The translations under genes were made by a program, and so were the position numbers. Below, one piece after another: positions 7,673 to 15,200 of a stretch of DNA of 17,190 bases. The stretch lies in the NCBI GenBank assembly GCA_035656655.1, contig DASRSE010000093.1, positions 1 to 17,190 of the forward strand, read 5' to 3'. Origin of the DNA: DASRSE01 sp035656655 (GTDB lineage: Bacteria; Planctomycetota; Planctomycetia; Pirellulales; DASRSE01). Numbering within the stretch: the stretch's first letter is position 1; every line of letters starts with the position of its first letter. A model generated the notes under the pieces. The model saw nothing but the letters and a program-made list of their open reading frames with translations, made no database searches and was not told where the DNA came from.

Positions 7673-7702
7673 TTGTCATTTCGGAACGCTTAATCGTATA
7701 CT
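7673..7702 (+). promoter_or_regulatory. Candidate promoter upstream of the ECF sigma gene
   Basis: TTGTCA (7673-7678), 18 bases, then TATACT (7697-7702) reads toward the sigma factor gene. This would leave a leader of about 350 bases before the GTG at 8058. That long stretch (7703-8057) has no convincing gene. It holds one short hairpin (7776-7781 with 7794-7799, 12-base loop) and a tRNA-like patch that was rejected. The site lies in the divergent gap shared with the rimO operon. Confidence 0.4.
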
Positions 7703-8057
7703 AATACCGGGGATGCGGCGAGGGTGGGACGCGAACCCGGCGGCGAATTCGCGGCCGTCGGCGGAGAAAGGCCGTCGCGGAGTTTTCAGCAGTTCCGCGC
7801 GGCTCGCCGAATTAACAGCTTGTGGCGTCGTTTGAGTTGGCATCGTCCCAAGAATGCAACCGGTCGAATCCGGAAGCAGGCGGCGTGCCAGCTGGCGTGC
7901 CGCTGCCAAAGGGCCCATCGAAAAGCAGCAGACCCCGCGTTAAACTCTTACAGGGAAGAATGTTGCGAAGCCAGGAGGGTCGTTTGCCGCGCCCCGGACC
8001 GGCGCTCACGAAAAATTCTCAAGCAAAAGCGTCTTATTCGCAGAGGAATCGGTTATC

Positions 8058-8597
8058 GTGGCGCGCGACGCGGAGGCTTGTACGGCGACGACTACCAACC
8101 GCCCCCGGTTAACGGCGGCTGAAGTGAACGAGTTGTACCGCGAACATAGCGAAGAACTGCGCTGCTTTCTGCTCGGAGTGCTCAGCAATTTAGACGCCGC
8201 CAACGAAGTTTTGCAGGTCACATTCGTAAAAACGGCGGAGCAGGGGCACACGGCTCAAACCGAATCGATTAAGGGCTGGTTGTTTCGTGTTGCCTTCAAC
8301 GAAGCGATGACGCAGAAGCGGCGGCAGTCGGTCTGGATGCGGGCGGCCCAAAAGCTGGCCGAAGTCCCGCCGCGATACGCCGACGCTCCCGACGAACTGA
8401 TTAGTCTGGGTGAACAAAGGGCTGAGGTTCGCTTGGCCGTCGCGGGATTGTCGCTGGAACATCGGCAGATCATTCAGGCTCGAATTTATGAAGACAAAAC
8501 CTTGGCCGCAATTGCGACCGAGCTAAAACTTCCCTTGGGAACGGTGTACGCACGGCTCCAACAAGCGCTGCGGGCGCTGCGCGAACGATTGGCGTAA
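8058..8597 (+). CDS. ECF-type RNA polymerase sigma factor
   Basis: This is a 179-residue sigma70-family factor with only regions 2 and 4. Region 2 spans roughly 20-95 (LYREHSEELRCFLLGVLSNL, then WLFRVAFNEAMTQKRRQS). Region 4 spans about 130-178 (LSLEHRQIIQARIYEDKTLA, then LKLPLGTVYARLQQALRALR) with a helix-turn-helix for the -35 element. The start is a GTG; it is the first possible start in this frame and has AGAGGA ten bases upstream. The DA-E--Q--F pattern of region 2.2 is present as DAANEVLQVTFVKT. The downstream gene encodes a single-TM protein that fits an anti-sigma factor, so activity is probably controlled by membrane sequestration. Confidence 0.9.
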   Translation: MARDAEACTATTTNRPRLTAAEVNELYREHSEELRCFLLGVLSNLDAANEVLQVTFVKTAEQGHTAQTESIKGWLFRVAFNEAMTQKRRQSVWMRAAQKLAEVPPRYADAPDELISLGEQRAEVRLAVAGLSLEHRQIIQARIYEDKTLAAIATELKLPLGTVYARLQQALRALRERLA

Positions 8598-8664
8598 CCC
8601 CTTGCTGATGCGCCAGGCCGCCGCCCGATATCGAACGCGTTCTTTTTTGAAACAGGTCATATTC

Positions 8665-9366
8665 ATGGAATTCAATGCTCCGGCCGAGTTGGGTTGGCAA
8701 GCGCTCAAATATGCTGCTCACAAACTGCCTGCGACCGATCGCGCGCATTTTGAAGCCGCGTTGGGCGAAGATCAGACCGCGCGGGAGGCGGTGGCGCAAG
8801 CGGTCGAATTGTCGCACACCGTCGCTGCGCTGCATGCCTCAAGCGCCTACGCGCTGGCCCCCGCGGGCACGGCATTGTCAGACCTAACTTCGCCGGAAGA
8901 ATTGGCGCTCAGCGCCGACCAGAATTTTGCTCTCGTCGAGCCGCGCCGCGCCGCGCGGCAGAGTTGGAAGAGTTCGCTCGGGTGGCTCGCCCTCGGTGCG
9001 GCCGCGTGCCTGGCGGGGGTGCTCGTTTGGCCGCACACGCCCAGCGTTCCGTCGAATTTGGACCAGTCAGGAATTTTGGAACAGGCAGGGACACGCGATT
9101 TGATCTCCGCTCGCTGGGCCGATTTGCAAGATGCGCAGAACGCGCTCGTCGCGAATGATCAAACCACCGAGACTGCGACCGGTGATCGCGGTTTGAACGA
9201 TCGCGCTGCCAGCGACGAGGCGGTCGACAACACCGCGTCGGTTGACGACTCGGCGCGAGGGTCCGCCGAAATCGGCGGCGCCTCGTCCGCGAATTCCAAT
9301 GAGGAGGCCACGGTTCCGAATTGGCTCGTCTTGGGGGTGGAGAAGGACGCGAGCAGTCCGGACTGA
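8665..9366 (+). CDS. Putative single-TM anti-sigma factor
   Basis: This is a 233-residue protein. The frame is open from 8602, but ATG 8665 (MEFNAPAELGWQALKYAAHK) is the better start because an ACAGG lies just upstream. Residues 10-55 (ALKYAAHKLPATDRAHFEAA, then EDQTAREAVAQA) follow the pattern of cytoplasmic anti-sigma domains in planctomycetes: a helix, then a segment ending in 'FE..L..D...R'. A single membrane helix is at about 104-122 (SLGWLALGAAACLAGVLVW). The rest is a low-complexity, Asp/Ala/Ser-rich periplasmic part. There is no zinc-binding HxxxCxxC. It lies 67 bases after the ECF sigma gene, which is the main support for the assignment. Confidence 0.75.
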   Translation: MEFNAPAELGWQALKYAAHKLPATDRAHFEAALGEDQTAREAVAQAVELSHTVAALHASSAYALAPAGTALSDLTSPEELALSADQNFALVEPRRAARQSWKSSLGWLALGAAACLAGVLVWPHTPSVPSNLDQSGILEQAGTRDLISARWADLQDAQNALVANDQTTETATGDRGLNDRAASDEAVDNTASVDDSARGSAEIGGASSANSNEEATVPNWLVLGVEKDASSPD

Positions 9367-9507
9367 TCGTTTTCCGAGAGGGCGCGACGTGCCTTCGATT
9401 TAAACTACGGATTGTGAGCCGGCTGTCTATCGTTCATCCGTCTTCTATCCAATCGTAAACGGCAACAAAATTTTGTCCACTTAGGTGTTTTCGATCATCT
9501 CTCTTCG

Positions 9508-10212
9508 ATGGAACTGCCTTCGATGAATCCGCGTTTCAGCAAAATCTTGGCCGTACTTCTGGGCGGAGTGCTCTGCGCCGGCGATTTCGCGTCAACCGCC
9601 CGAGCCGGCGGCCCTGCCAAGGAGTCGAGCGGCGCGAAAGAGTCGAGCGCCAGAGAATCAGCCGGCAAGGAGTTCAACGGCAAAGAAAAACTTCGGCCTT
9701 TGCAGGCGGAACATGAAACCAGCGCGCTCGGCTTCGTCGCCCTAAATCATCCGGAATTGGTCGAAGTTTTGAATCGCTTGAAAACGTCTCATCACGCGGA
9801 ATATGAAAGAGCCGTCCGCCAGATTTATCAGGCCAGCGAACGCCTTTCCCGGCTGAGCAAAGACGATCCGGAAAAGCACGAACTGGAATTGAAGCTGTGG
9901 AAGATCCAATCTCGGATTCAACTGATGGCAGCGAAAGCGGGCGTCGGCGGCGTGCCGAGCATCACCGATGACCTGCGCACCGCCTTCCGCGAAGAGCTCG
10001 ATGTGAAGGCGGATTTGCTGACGCTTGACCGGACGCGTCATCTTGCCCAAGCGAAAAAAGCCGAGCTGGAACTGTTGCGTCTCCAAGAGGGCCGCGACAA
10101 GGAAGTCGATCAACGCATCAACGAGCTCAAGAAGGAAATCGCCCATCTGAAGCATCGGGGTGGAAAAACCGTGCCTGCCTCGGCCGACTCGAAGTCCAAG
10201 TCGAATCCGTAA
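9508..10212 (+). CDS. Exported coiled-coil protein of the ECF cassette
   Basis: This is a 234-residue protein of unknown function. A signal peptide is present (FSKILAVLLGGVLCAGDFAS, then TARA|GG). The start is 9508 or the in-frame ATG at 9523 (MNPRFSKILAV), which gives a more ordinary signal peptide; neither has a clear Shine-Dalgarno. Residues about 32-55 are a Lys/Glu/Ser repeat region (KESSGAKESSARESAGKE). Residues about 75-220 are predicted helical and rich in charged heptads (ELVEVLNRLKTSHHAEYERA; KKAELELLRLQEGRDKEVDQ), so a periplasmic coiled coil is likely. The helical, charged composition recalls Spy/CpxP-type sensors, but no motif proves that. Its place behind sigma and anti-sigma genes suggests a third partner or an output of the same response. 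Confidence 0.75.
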   Translation: MELPSMNPRFSKILAVLLGGVLCAGDFASTARAGGPAKESSGAKESSARESAGKEFNGKEKLRPLQAEHETSALGFVALNHPELVEVLNRLKTSHHAEYERAVRQIYQASERLSRLSKDDPEKHELELKLWKIQSRIQLMAAKAGVGGVPSITDDLRTAFREELDVKADLLTLDRTRHLAQAKKAELELLRLQEGRDKEVDQRINELKKEIAHLKHRGGKTVPASADSKSKSNP

Positions 10213-10393
10213 ATCGCACACGCAGCAGAAATTGCACCTTGCGACTTGGCGTCTTGGTTCGGATCGCTGCACACCGCTTCGCGTGGCGTGCCGGGGGATC
10301 AAGATCGCGTTCTTCAATGACGGGCCGGGCGCCGCCGTCGCGCATCCCAGGGCCGCCTCCGGTCGAGCAGGTCTTCAATTCACCGCGGTGGGC

Positions 10394-10422
10394 TTGAACT
10401 ATGGCGGCGCGGACTCTAGAAC
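10394..10422 (+). promoter_or_regulatory. Candidate promoter for the acyl-CoA dehydrogenase-like gene
   Basis: TTGAAC (10394-10399), 17 bases, TAGAAC (10417-10422) stands about 50 bases ahead of the ATG at 10474. Each box matches four of six consensus bases, so this is only a candidate. The remainder of the 10213-10473 gap holds nothing I can name. Confidence 0.3.
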
Positions 10423-10473
10423 GAGACTAGGACTTGCCGTCTCATTTGCGAACCGCCCCAGGCTGCCGCCGCG

Positions 10474-11550
10474 ATGCCCGACCTGATCGAATCTCCGTTT
10501 GCGCCCGGATTGGATGAACTCTGCGCGAAGTTGCGCGGCGCGGCGGATCAGTTGACCTCGTCCGCGATTTGGCCGGTCGATCAATTGCGGTGGTGCGGAG
10601 AATATGGCGTCCATCGCTGGTTTGTCTCGCGGAGCGCCGGCGGCTTCGGCTGGAGCGACGCCGACCAGATTCGCGGCTATCTCCGCCTGAGCGCCGCTTG
10701 TCTGACGACCACGTTCATTCTCACTCAGCGCAATGGCGCGGTGCGGCGAATCGCGGAGGGGGACCTCGCCGAGCTGAAACCGCGATTGCTGCCGGACCTG
10801 CTCTCCGGGCAGACGTTTGCCACCGTCGCCATCTCGCATCTGACGACCAGCCGCCGCCATCTCGCGCAGCCGGCCATGCGAGCCACCGAGTCCGGCGATG
10901 ACTTTGTCCTCGACGGATATAGCGCGTGGGTGACCGGCGGCGCTCAAGCGGACACGATCGTGACGGGAGCAAGCCTAGCCGATGGGCGGCAATTGCTGCT
11001 CGCGCTGCCGACCGATCTACCCGGGGTGCGTACCCCGCCGCCAGAGGCGCTGCTCGCGCTGTCATCGAGCCAGACGGGCCGGCTGGAGTGCGCGGGCGTG
11101 CGCGTTGCACGAAAATATTTGCTGGCCGGTCCGCTGGAAAACGTCATGGCGACGGCGGTCGGAGCGAAGGCCGGCGGCTTGCAGACGTCCACGCTCGCCG
11201 CGGGGTTGTCACAAGCGGCCATTGAGTATTTGGTGCAAGAGGGGGTCCAGCGCGCCGAGTTGCAATCTCCGGCCGCCGAACTGCAAGCCGAGTGCGCCGG
11301 TTTGCAAACCGATTTGCTGGCGGCGGCCGCGGGCACGCCGGTGTGTTCCAACGACGAGCTGCGTCGCCGCGCCAATAGCCTCGCACTGCGGTCAACCCAA
11401 GCAGCCTTGACGGCGGCGAAGGGCGCTGGCTATGTGATTGGCCATCCGGCCGGACGGTGGGCGGCCGAAGCATTATTCTTCTTGGTTTGGAGTTGTCCGG
11501 CGCCGGTCGCCAACGCCGTCCTCTGCGAACTCGCCGGTTTGGACGCTTAA
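10474..11550 (+). CDS. Acyl-CoA dehydrogenase-like flavoprotein
   Basis: This is a 358-residue protein with the three-part layout of the acyl-CoA dehydrogenase family: an N-terminal helical part (LDELCAKLRGAADQL), a middle beta domain and a C-terminal helical domain (LQTSTLAAGLSQAAIEYLVQ). The middle domain shows FVLDGYSAWVTGGAQADTIV, matching the family's 'G.K.wiT.g..Ad' block. Near the C-terminus AAKGAGYVIGHPAGRWAAEA corresponds to the G(G)xGY...R block. The 'YEGT' segment carrying the catalytic Glu of many family members is not seen; LFFLVWSCPAPVANAV occupies that place. At 358 residues it is a little shorter than the usual 380-400. The substrate is unknown, and a non-dehydrogenase role is possible. 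The start at 10474 has only a weak CAGG upstream. Confidence 0.8.
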   Translation: MPDLIESPFAPGLDELCAKLRGAADQLTSSAIWPVDQLRWCGEYGVHRWFVSRSAGGFGWSDADQIRGYLRLSAACLTTTFILTQRNGAVRRIAEGDLAELKPRLLPDLLSGQTFATVAISHLTTSRRHLAQPAMRATESGDDFVLDGYSAWVTGGAQADTIVTGASLADGRQLLLALPTDLPGVRTPPPEALLALSSSQTGRLECAGVRVARKYLLAGPLENVMATAVGAKAGGLQTSTLAAGLSQAAIEYLVQEGVQRAELQSPAAELQAECAGLQTDLLAAAAGTPVCSNDELRRRANSLALRSTQAALTAAKGAGYVIGHPAGRWAAEALFFLVWSCPAPVANAVLCELAGLDA

Positions 11551-11558
11551 TGAGTTGC

Positions 11559-11575
11559 GCCGTGCAAAGCACGGC
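11559..11575 (+). repeat. 7-bp hairpin after the acyl-CoA dehydrogenase-like gene
   Basis: GCCGTGC (11559-11565), AAA, GCACGGC (11569-11575) is a perfect 7-bp stem with a three-base loop, eight bases after the stop codon. No T-tract follows. It may help end or protect the upstream mRNA. Confidence 0.45.
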
Positions 11576-11631
11576 TCCAGCCGTATCAAACCACCGTATC
11601 CGGTTGCTCGGGTTTCGGTTTCGATGCAGGA

Positions 11632-11659
11632 CCGTCCCACGCGGAATTCCTTGGGACGG
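11632..11659 (+). repeat. 8-bp inverted repeat in the gap before the GGDEF gene
   Basis: CCGTCCCA (11632-11639) and TGGGACGG (11652-11659) are perfect inverted copies separated by 12 bases. This could be a hairpin or an operator. No T-tract follows. Confidence 0.45.
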
Positions 11660-11661
11660 CC

Positions 11662-11701
11662 CAAATTCTTGTGGCGCGGCTCAAAATCTTGTGGCCCGGC
11701 C
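11662..11701 (+). repeat. Two imperfect 20-bp direct repeats
   Basis: Two adjacent 20-base units begin CAAATTCTTGTGGCGCGGC (11662) and CAAAATCTTGTGGCCCGGC (11682). They match at all but about three positions. They follow directly on the inverted repeat at 11632-11659 and lie about 110 bases ahead of the GGDEF gene, so they could be a repeated regulator site or a duplication scar. Confidence 0.5.
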
Positions 11702-11807
11702 GTGCGCGCGGCCTCCTGTAAGCTAGGTTTTCCAATAGGCTGGCGAAGGGCCACGCTGCGCGGATGGCCGAATTTACCGATGGTCGCGACTTTGCGGATA
11801 AATTGCT

Positions 11808-12935
11808 ATGTCCCATTTACGATTGCGGCTGCTGCGGCTGGGCGAACCTTTGTTTTCTAGCTGTGGCAAACCGGCGTTTTCTTCGCGTGAAGCGGCCGTT
11901 TGCTTCGGCTGCTTGACCGCTTATGTGCTGGCGTTCTTTGTTTGCTGCACGGAATCACCCGCCTCGATCTGGTGGCTGACGAGTGTGCCAGCGATCACGG
12001 CCGGCTGGAGTTGGGGCCTGCGGCGCGGGTTTGTCGTCGGCGTGGCGATGTCGCCGTTGAATGCCTTGTTGTTCGCGTGTGTCGGACTACCCGGCTGGGG
12101 GCTCATCTCCGCCATGCCCGGCGTGTGGGCGCATGCGCTGGCGCCCTTGGCGGGGGCGGTCTTCGGCCGCTTGCACGATTTGAATTTGGCAGTGCAAAAA
12201 GTTCGCGACGAAGCGCGCACCAATCAGCGCGATCTGCAATTGACGCGGCGTTCGCTCGATGCCACCTTGCATCTGCTCAGCGAGCAGGCGCAGCAGGCCC
12301 ATCACAGCCTGGCGGCTCAAGGTCGCGCCGAAGCTGAAAACCGGCGATCGCAACAAGAACTCGCGCGGACCAAAATCTGCCTCACCCGATCGTCCTTGAC
12401 CGATTTGCGGACCGATCTGCCGAACCGCCGTGCAGCGCGTGATTTTCTCCGCCACCAATGGATTGCCGCGCAGCAGCGCAACCGCCCGCTGAGTTGCCTG
12501 GTTGTGGCAATTGACGACCTGGCGCCGATTCGAGCCTTGCATGGGCTGGAAAGCGCCGATCAGGTGGTCTGCGAAACCGCCGAGATCCTCCGCGACTCCA
12601 TTCGCGAGACCGATCGGCTGTTTGCGCTTGGCGATGAAGAATTTTTGATTGTGGGCCCCAATCTCGACGCGTCGAACGCGCAAGAATGCGCCGAGCGGCT
12701 GCGGGCGCTGGTTGAAGTGAACACGGTCATCATCCGCCAAACAACCCACCACGTCAGCATCAGCTTGGGCGTGGCCTGCACGACGCATGCCGTCGGCAGC
12801 GAAGACGATTTGCTCCGCACCGCGCAGCAAGCCTTGTTCGCCGCCCAGTTCCAAGGGCAAAACTGCGTAGTCTGTTGCGAGGCGGCTCCGGCCGAGCGCC
12901 GTCCGTTGCGGCTGGCCTCGGCCCTCGGCCAGTAG
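11808..12935 (+). CDS. Membrane protein with degenerate GGDEF domain
   Basis: This is a 375-residue protein. About four hydrophobic segments lie at 31-48, 55-70, 74-92 and 97-118. Then comes a coiled-coil linker at about 125-190 rich in Gln, Arg and Ala, and a GGDEF-type domain at about 195-350. Domain landmarks are SSLTDLRTDLPNRRAA (standing for the usual D.LTGLPNRR), CLVVAIDDLAPIRALHG, and RLFALGDEEFLIV. The signature is GDEEF (275-279) instead of GG(D/E)EF, and the Asn of the guanine-binding 'iND' is missing. Diguanylate cyclase activity is therefore doubtful, and a GTP- or c-di-GMP-sensing or purely structural role is possible. The ATG at 11808 has a weak ribosome binding site. It converges with the MBL gene, 39 bases away. 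Confidence 0.82.
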   Translation: MSHLRLRLLRLGEPLFSSCGKPAFSSREAAVCFGCLTAYVLAFFVCCTESPASIWWLTSVPAITAGWSWGLRRGFVVGVAMSPLNALLFACVGLPGWGLISAMPGVWAHALAPLAGAVFGRLHDLNLAVQKVRDEARTNQRDLQLTRRSLDATLHLLSEQAQQAHHSLAAQGRAEAENRRSQQELARTKICLTRSSLTDLRTDLPNRRAARDFLRHQWIAAQQRNRPLSCLVVAIDDLAPIRALHGLESADQVVCETAEILRDSIRETDRLFALGDEEFLIVGPNLDASNAQECAERLRALVEVNTVIIRQTTHHVSISLGVACTTHAVGSEDDLLRTAQQALFAAQFQGQNCVVCCEAAPAERRPLRLASALGQ

Positions 12936-12974
12936 CGGCAACGGACCCGCGCCAGCACGATCGGCCTCAGGTCT

Positions 12975-13628
12975 TTAACCTGGCACGAACGGGTTGCTCC
13001 GTTTCTCGCGGCCAATCGTCGTGCCTGCGCCATGACCCGGCAAGACGACCGTATCATCCGGCAGGGTATACAGCTTTTCGCGAATGCCGCGCTCGAGGGT
13101 GGCAAAATCTCCATCCGGAAAATCGGTGCGCCCAATGCTGCCATCGAAGAGGACATCGCCGCCGAAAACCACCTGAGGCGCAGACGACTGCCAAATGAAG
13201 ACGACATGGCCGCTGGAATGGCCGGGGATCTCGCGGACCAGCAAATCGAAACCGGCCGCCGAATAAATATCTCCCTCTTTGACCAGCACTTCGGCCGCCG
13301 GGCTGATCAACTCCGCGCCGAATTGGGCGGACAGATTTTGCCTCGGATCGGTAAGTTTTACCGCCTCGTTGGCACCAATGACCAAGGGACAGTCGGGCCA
13401 ACGTTCCTTCACAGCCGCATTTCCGGCGATGTGGTCGCTATGCCCGTGAGTGATCAAGAACGCGTCTGGCCGCAGGTTCTTGGTCTCGACGTATTGGATG
13501 ATTTTATCCGGTTCAAAGCCAGGATCGACAATAATGCAGTCGGTTCGGCCGTCCAGATAAGCAATAAAAGTGTTTTGCTGAAAGGGTTTAGAGACGATTG
13601 CTTGCAAGCGGAGCGATTTCGGCAGCAA
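12975..13628 (-). CDS. MBL-fold metallo-hydrolase (glyoxalase II-like)
   Basis: This is a 217-residue metallo-beta-lactamase-fold hydrolase. Metal ligands are all present: THGHSDH at 60-66 (His61, His63, Asp65, His66), His137 in IPGHSSGH, Asp158 in FGGDVLF, and His199 in LPGHG. This arrangement and length fit small YcbL/glyoxalase II-type thioesterases acting on acyl-glutathione-like or other thioesters. The true substrate is not shown by sequence. The start is a TTG at 13628 with GGGAGA seven bases upstream, a clear ribosome binding site that decides the start. It diverges from the DUF1571 gene across a 316-base gap. Confidence 0.88.
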   Translation of the reverse strand: MLPKSLRLQAIVSKPFQQNTFIAYLDGRTDCIIVDPGFEPDKIIQYVETKNLRPDAFLITHGHSDHIAGNAAVKERWPDCPLVIGANEAVKLTDPRQNLSAQFGAELISPAAEVLVKEGDIYSAAGFDLLVREIPGHSSGHVVFIWQSSAPQVVFGGDVLFDGSIGRTDFPDGDFATLERGIREKLYTLPDDTVVLPGHGAGTTIGREKRSNPFVPG

Positions 13629-13836
13629 TTTCTGGTCTCCCTGGTGAAGTGGATTTGGAGTAGATTGGGAAAGTTATGCGGCCGGTTTTTGGCGGGCGGC
13701 GCGGCGATTACGAGAAGGCGGTCCGGCGACAGAACGATTCGCCGAGCCCAAAAAGTTCTCCCATCTAGGCGCAAAGATTGCACCGCTGCGGGACGGGGCC
13801 GTCAATATGCGCCCGGTTCCATGCGACCGGTTGTCC

Positions 13837-13855
13837 GGTTTGGGCAAGCCAAACC
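13837..13855. promoter_or_regulatory. 7-bp palindrome upstream of the DUF1571 gene
   Basis: GGTTTGG (13837-13843) and CCAAACC (13849-13855) are perfect inverted copies around a 5-base centre. The site is in the 316-base divergent gap, about 90 bases ahead of the DUF1571 start, where an operator could act on either gene. The rest of the gap (13629-13944) shows no gene and no convincing promoter boxes. Confidence 0.35.
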
Positions 13856-13944
13856 AGATTGATTTTTCCACGTAATAGAGTGCAGACTATCATGGCGATA
13901 AGAATTTCGGCTAGGTCTGTTTCCACCGACAAGGAGGTCTCGGG

Positions 13945-14757
13945 ATGAAAGTGCTGAATTGGATTTGCGTCTTCGCAGTCGCCCTCATGGCGACAACCTT
14001 GACGGAAGCTCGCGTCGCGCGCGGCGCGGACGGAGACGCCAAACAAGCAACCCCTGCGGGCGAGCATCCACTGCTCCCGGCGATTCGATGGGCGCGCGAT
14101 ATCGAAAAACACATCGACAAGGATATCCAAGACTACACCTGCACGATGGTGAAGCGCGAGCGAATCGACGGCAAACTGAGCGAGCCGGAGTATATCTCCG
14201 CCAAGATTCGCCATAAACCGTTCAGCGTCTACATGTGCTTTCTCAAGCCCGAGAACAAAAAGGGCCAAGAAGCCATCTATGTGGAAGGCGAAAACGACGG
14301 TAATTTGCTTGGTCACGGGGTCGGCCTCAAAGCCTTAATCGGCACGGTCCACATCAAGCCGACCAGCCCCATGGCGATGATGGACAATCGCTATCCGATC
14401 ACGGAAGCCGGCTTCAAGAATCTGGTGAAGCGGCTGATCGAGGTCGGTGAAAACGATGCGAAGTTTGGCGAATGCGAAGTGAAGTACTTCAAGAACGCGA
14501 AGATCAACGGTTCGGTGGCGACTTGCATCCAAGTCGAGCATCCGGTCCCGCGGCGCGATTTCTTGTTCAACATCGCTCGCATCTTCATCGACGACGAACT
14601 GAACGTGCCCATTCGGTATGAAGCATATACTTGGCCCGCTCAAAAAGGGGACAAGCCGGAACTCCTCGAAGAATACACCTATTTGAACATCAAATTGAAC
14701 GTCGGTCTGACCAACGCCGACTTCGATCCCAAAAACCCGAGCTACCAGTTCAAATAA
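13945..14757 (+). CDS. DUF1571-family exported protein
   Basis: This is a 270-residue protein with an almost ideal ribosome binding site (AAGGAGGT at 13931-13938) six bases before the ATG, so strong translation is expected. The signal peptide is MKVLNWICVFAVALMATTLT, ending near ARVARGADG. The body has YTCTMVKRERIDGKLSEPEY, HKPFSVYMCFLKPENKKGQE, YVEGENDGNLLGHGVGLKAL and FNIARIFIDDELNVPIRYEA. I recognise this as DUF1571, a family of planctomycete and related exported proteins. The sheet pattern, in which lipid-carrier-like LolA/LolB folds are conceivable, is an inference. The function is unknown. It is transcribed alone and closed by the terminator at 14791-14823. Confidence 0.88.
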   Translation: MKVLNWICVFAVALMATTLTEARVARGADGDAKQATPAGEHPLLPAIRWARDIEKHIDKDIQDYTCTMVKRERIDGKLSEPEYISAKIRHKPFSVYMCFLKPENKKGQEAIYVEGENDGNLLGHGVGLKALIGTVHIKPTSPMAMMDNRYPITEAGFKNLVKRLIEVGENDAKFGECEVKYFKNAKINGSVATCIQVEHPVPRRDFLFNIARIFIDDELNVPIRYEAYTWPAQKGDKPELLEEYTYLNIKLNVGLTNADFDPKNPSYQFK

Positions 14758-14790
14758 GCTCCGCCCGTATCGGAAACCGATCTTAGCCTT

Positions 14791-14823
14791 AAAAGAGGGC
14801 CGCCCGCGCGACCCTCTTTTTTT
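14791..14823 (+). terminator. Intrinsic terminator of the DUF1571 gene
   Basis: AAAAGAGGG (14791-14799) pairs perfectly with CCCTCTTTT (14812-14820) around a GC-rich 12-base loop, and the T-run continues to 14823. This is a textbook rho-independent terminator, 34 bases after the stop codon. It separates the DUF1571 unit from the riboswitch unit. Confidence 0.9.
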
Positions 14824-14936
14824 GCGCGCGTCCGGTTGACTGAAGGTCGATTCGGCGGCGGCGGACGTGTCGAGGGTCAGCGTGATCCGGAACGTGGCTC
14901 GTGCCAGGGCGGCTGAAGAAATTGGTTCGCGGCCGA

Positions 14937-14965
14937 TTGACGCTCGAAACGGACGGAGATAGACT
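14937..14965 (+). promoter_or_regulatory. Promoter of the cobalamin riboswitch transcript
   Basis: TTGACG (14937-14942, five of six consensus) and TAGACT (14960-14965, four of six) have the ideal 17-base spacing. Transcription would begin near 14972, about nine bases before the 5' strand of riboswitch helix P1. That fit with the independently recognised aptamer is strong support. Confidence 0.7.
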
Positions 14966-14980
14966 CACAGTGAGTTACGG

Positions 14981-15183
14981 GCGTTGGTGGTCGGCCATGC
15001 TGTCGTTTTTGGCCGACAAACAGGGAACTCCGGTGCAAGACCGGGACGGCCCCGCCGCTGTAACCGAGTGTTATGAGAACGCCCTTTCTTAAGTTGGGCC
15101 ATTGTCGCCGGAGGTTCCACGGAGCCCATCGCGACGAGAAGGCCGGGCGCTTCCAGCTCGGGAGTCAGAAGACCTACCAACGC
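14981..15183 (+). ncRNA. Cobalamin (B12) riboswitch aptamer
   Basis: Helix P1 is a perfect 8-bp pair: GCGTTGGT (14981-14988) with ACCAACGC (15176-15183). Between them are the conserved elements in order: CAGGGAA, then CCGGTGCAAGACCGG and the near-invariant GGCCCCGCCGCTGTAACC core; GAGAAGGCC; and the B12 box region GGGAGTCAGAAGACCTACC just before the P1 3' strand. This is the class-I type of cobalamin aptamer, which binds adenosylcobalamin or related corrinoids and lowers expression of the gene downstream. The first downstream gene is the DUF1559 gene at 15288, not a known B12 transport or synthesis gene. Confidence 0.95.
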
Positions 15184-15200
15184 GGTTCGGGTAGCTTGCC

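Noticed and set aside
7716..7745. tRNA-Ser-like 3' half on the minus strand (GGGTTCGCGTCCCACCCTCGCC)
   Set aside because: The T-loop has C where A58 is required, the T-stem does not pair beyond three bases, and upstream sequence gives no acceptable anticodon or D arm despite a partly matching GGCGAG.
7724..8122. Possible small gene in the leader of the ECF sigma gene, including an AGGAGGG at 7973-7979
   Set aside because: The product is Arg/Cys-rich without a domain and overlaps the sigma gene. No ATG, GTG or TTG sits at good distance with a plausible product, so a leader peptide cannot be supported.
12087..12941. 284-codon frame antisense to the GGDEF gene
   Set aside because: There is no recognisable domain or ribosome binding site, and the plus strand encodes a recognisable GGDEF-type domain.
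13032..13862. 276-codon plus-strand frame across the MBL gene
   Set aside because: The minus strand carries all metal ligands of an MBL hydrolase and a good ribosome binding site. This frame is its shadow.
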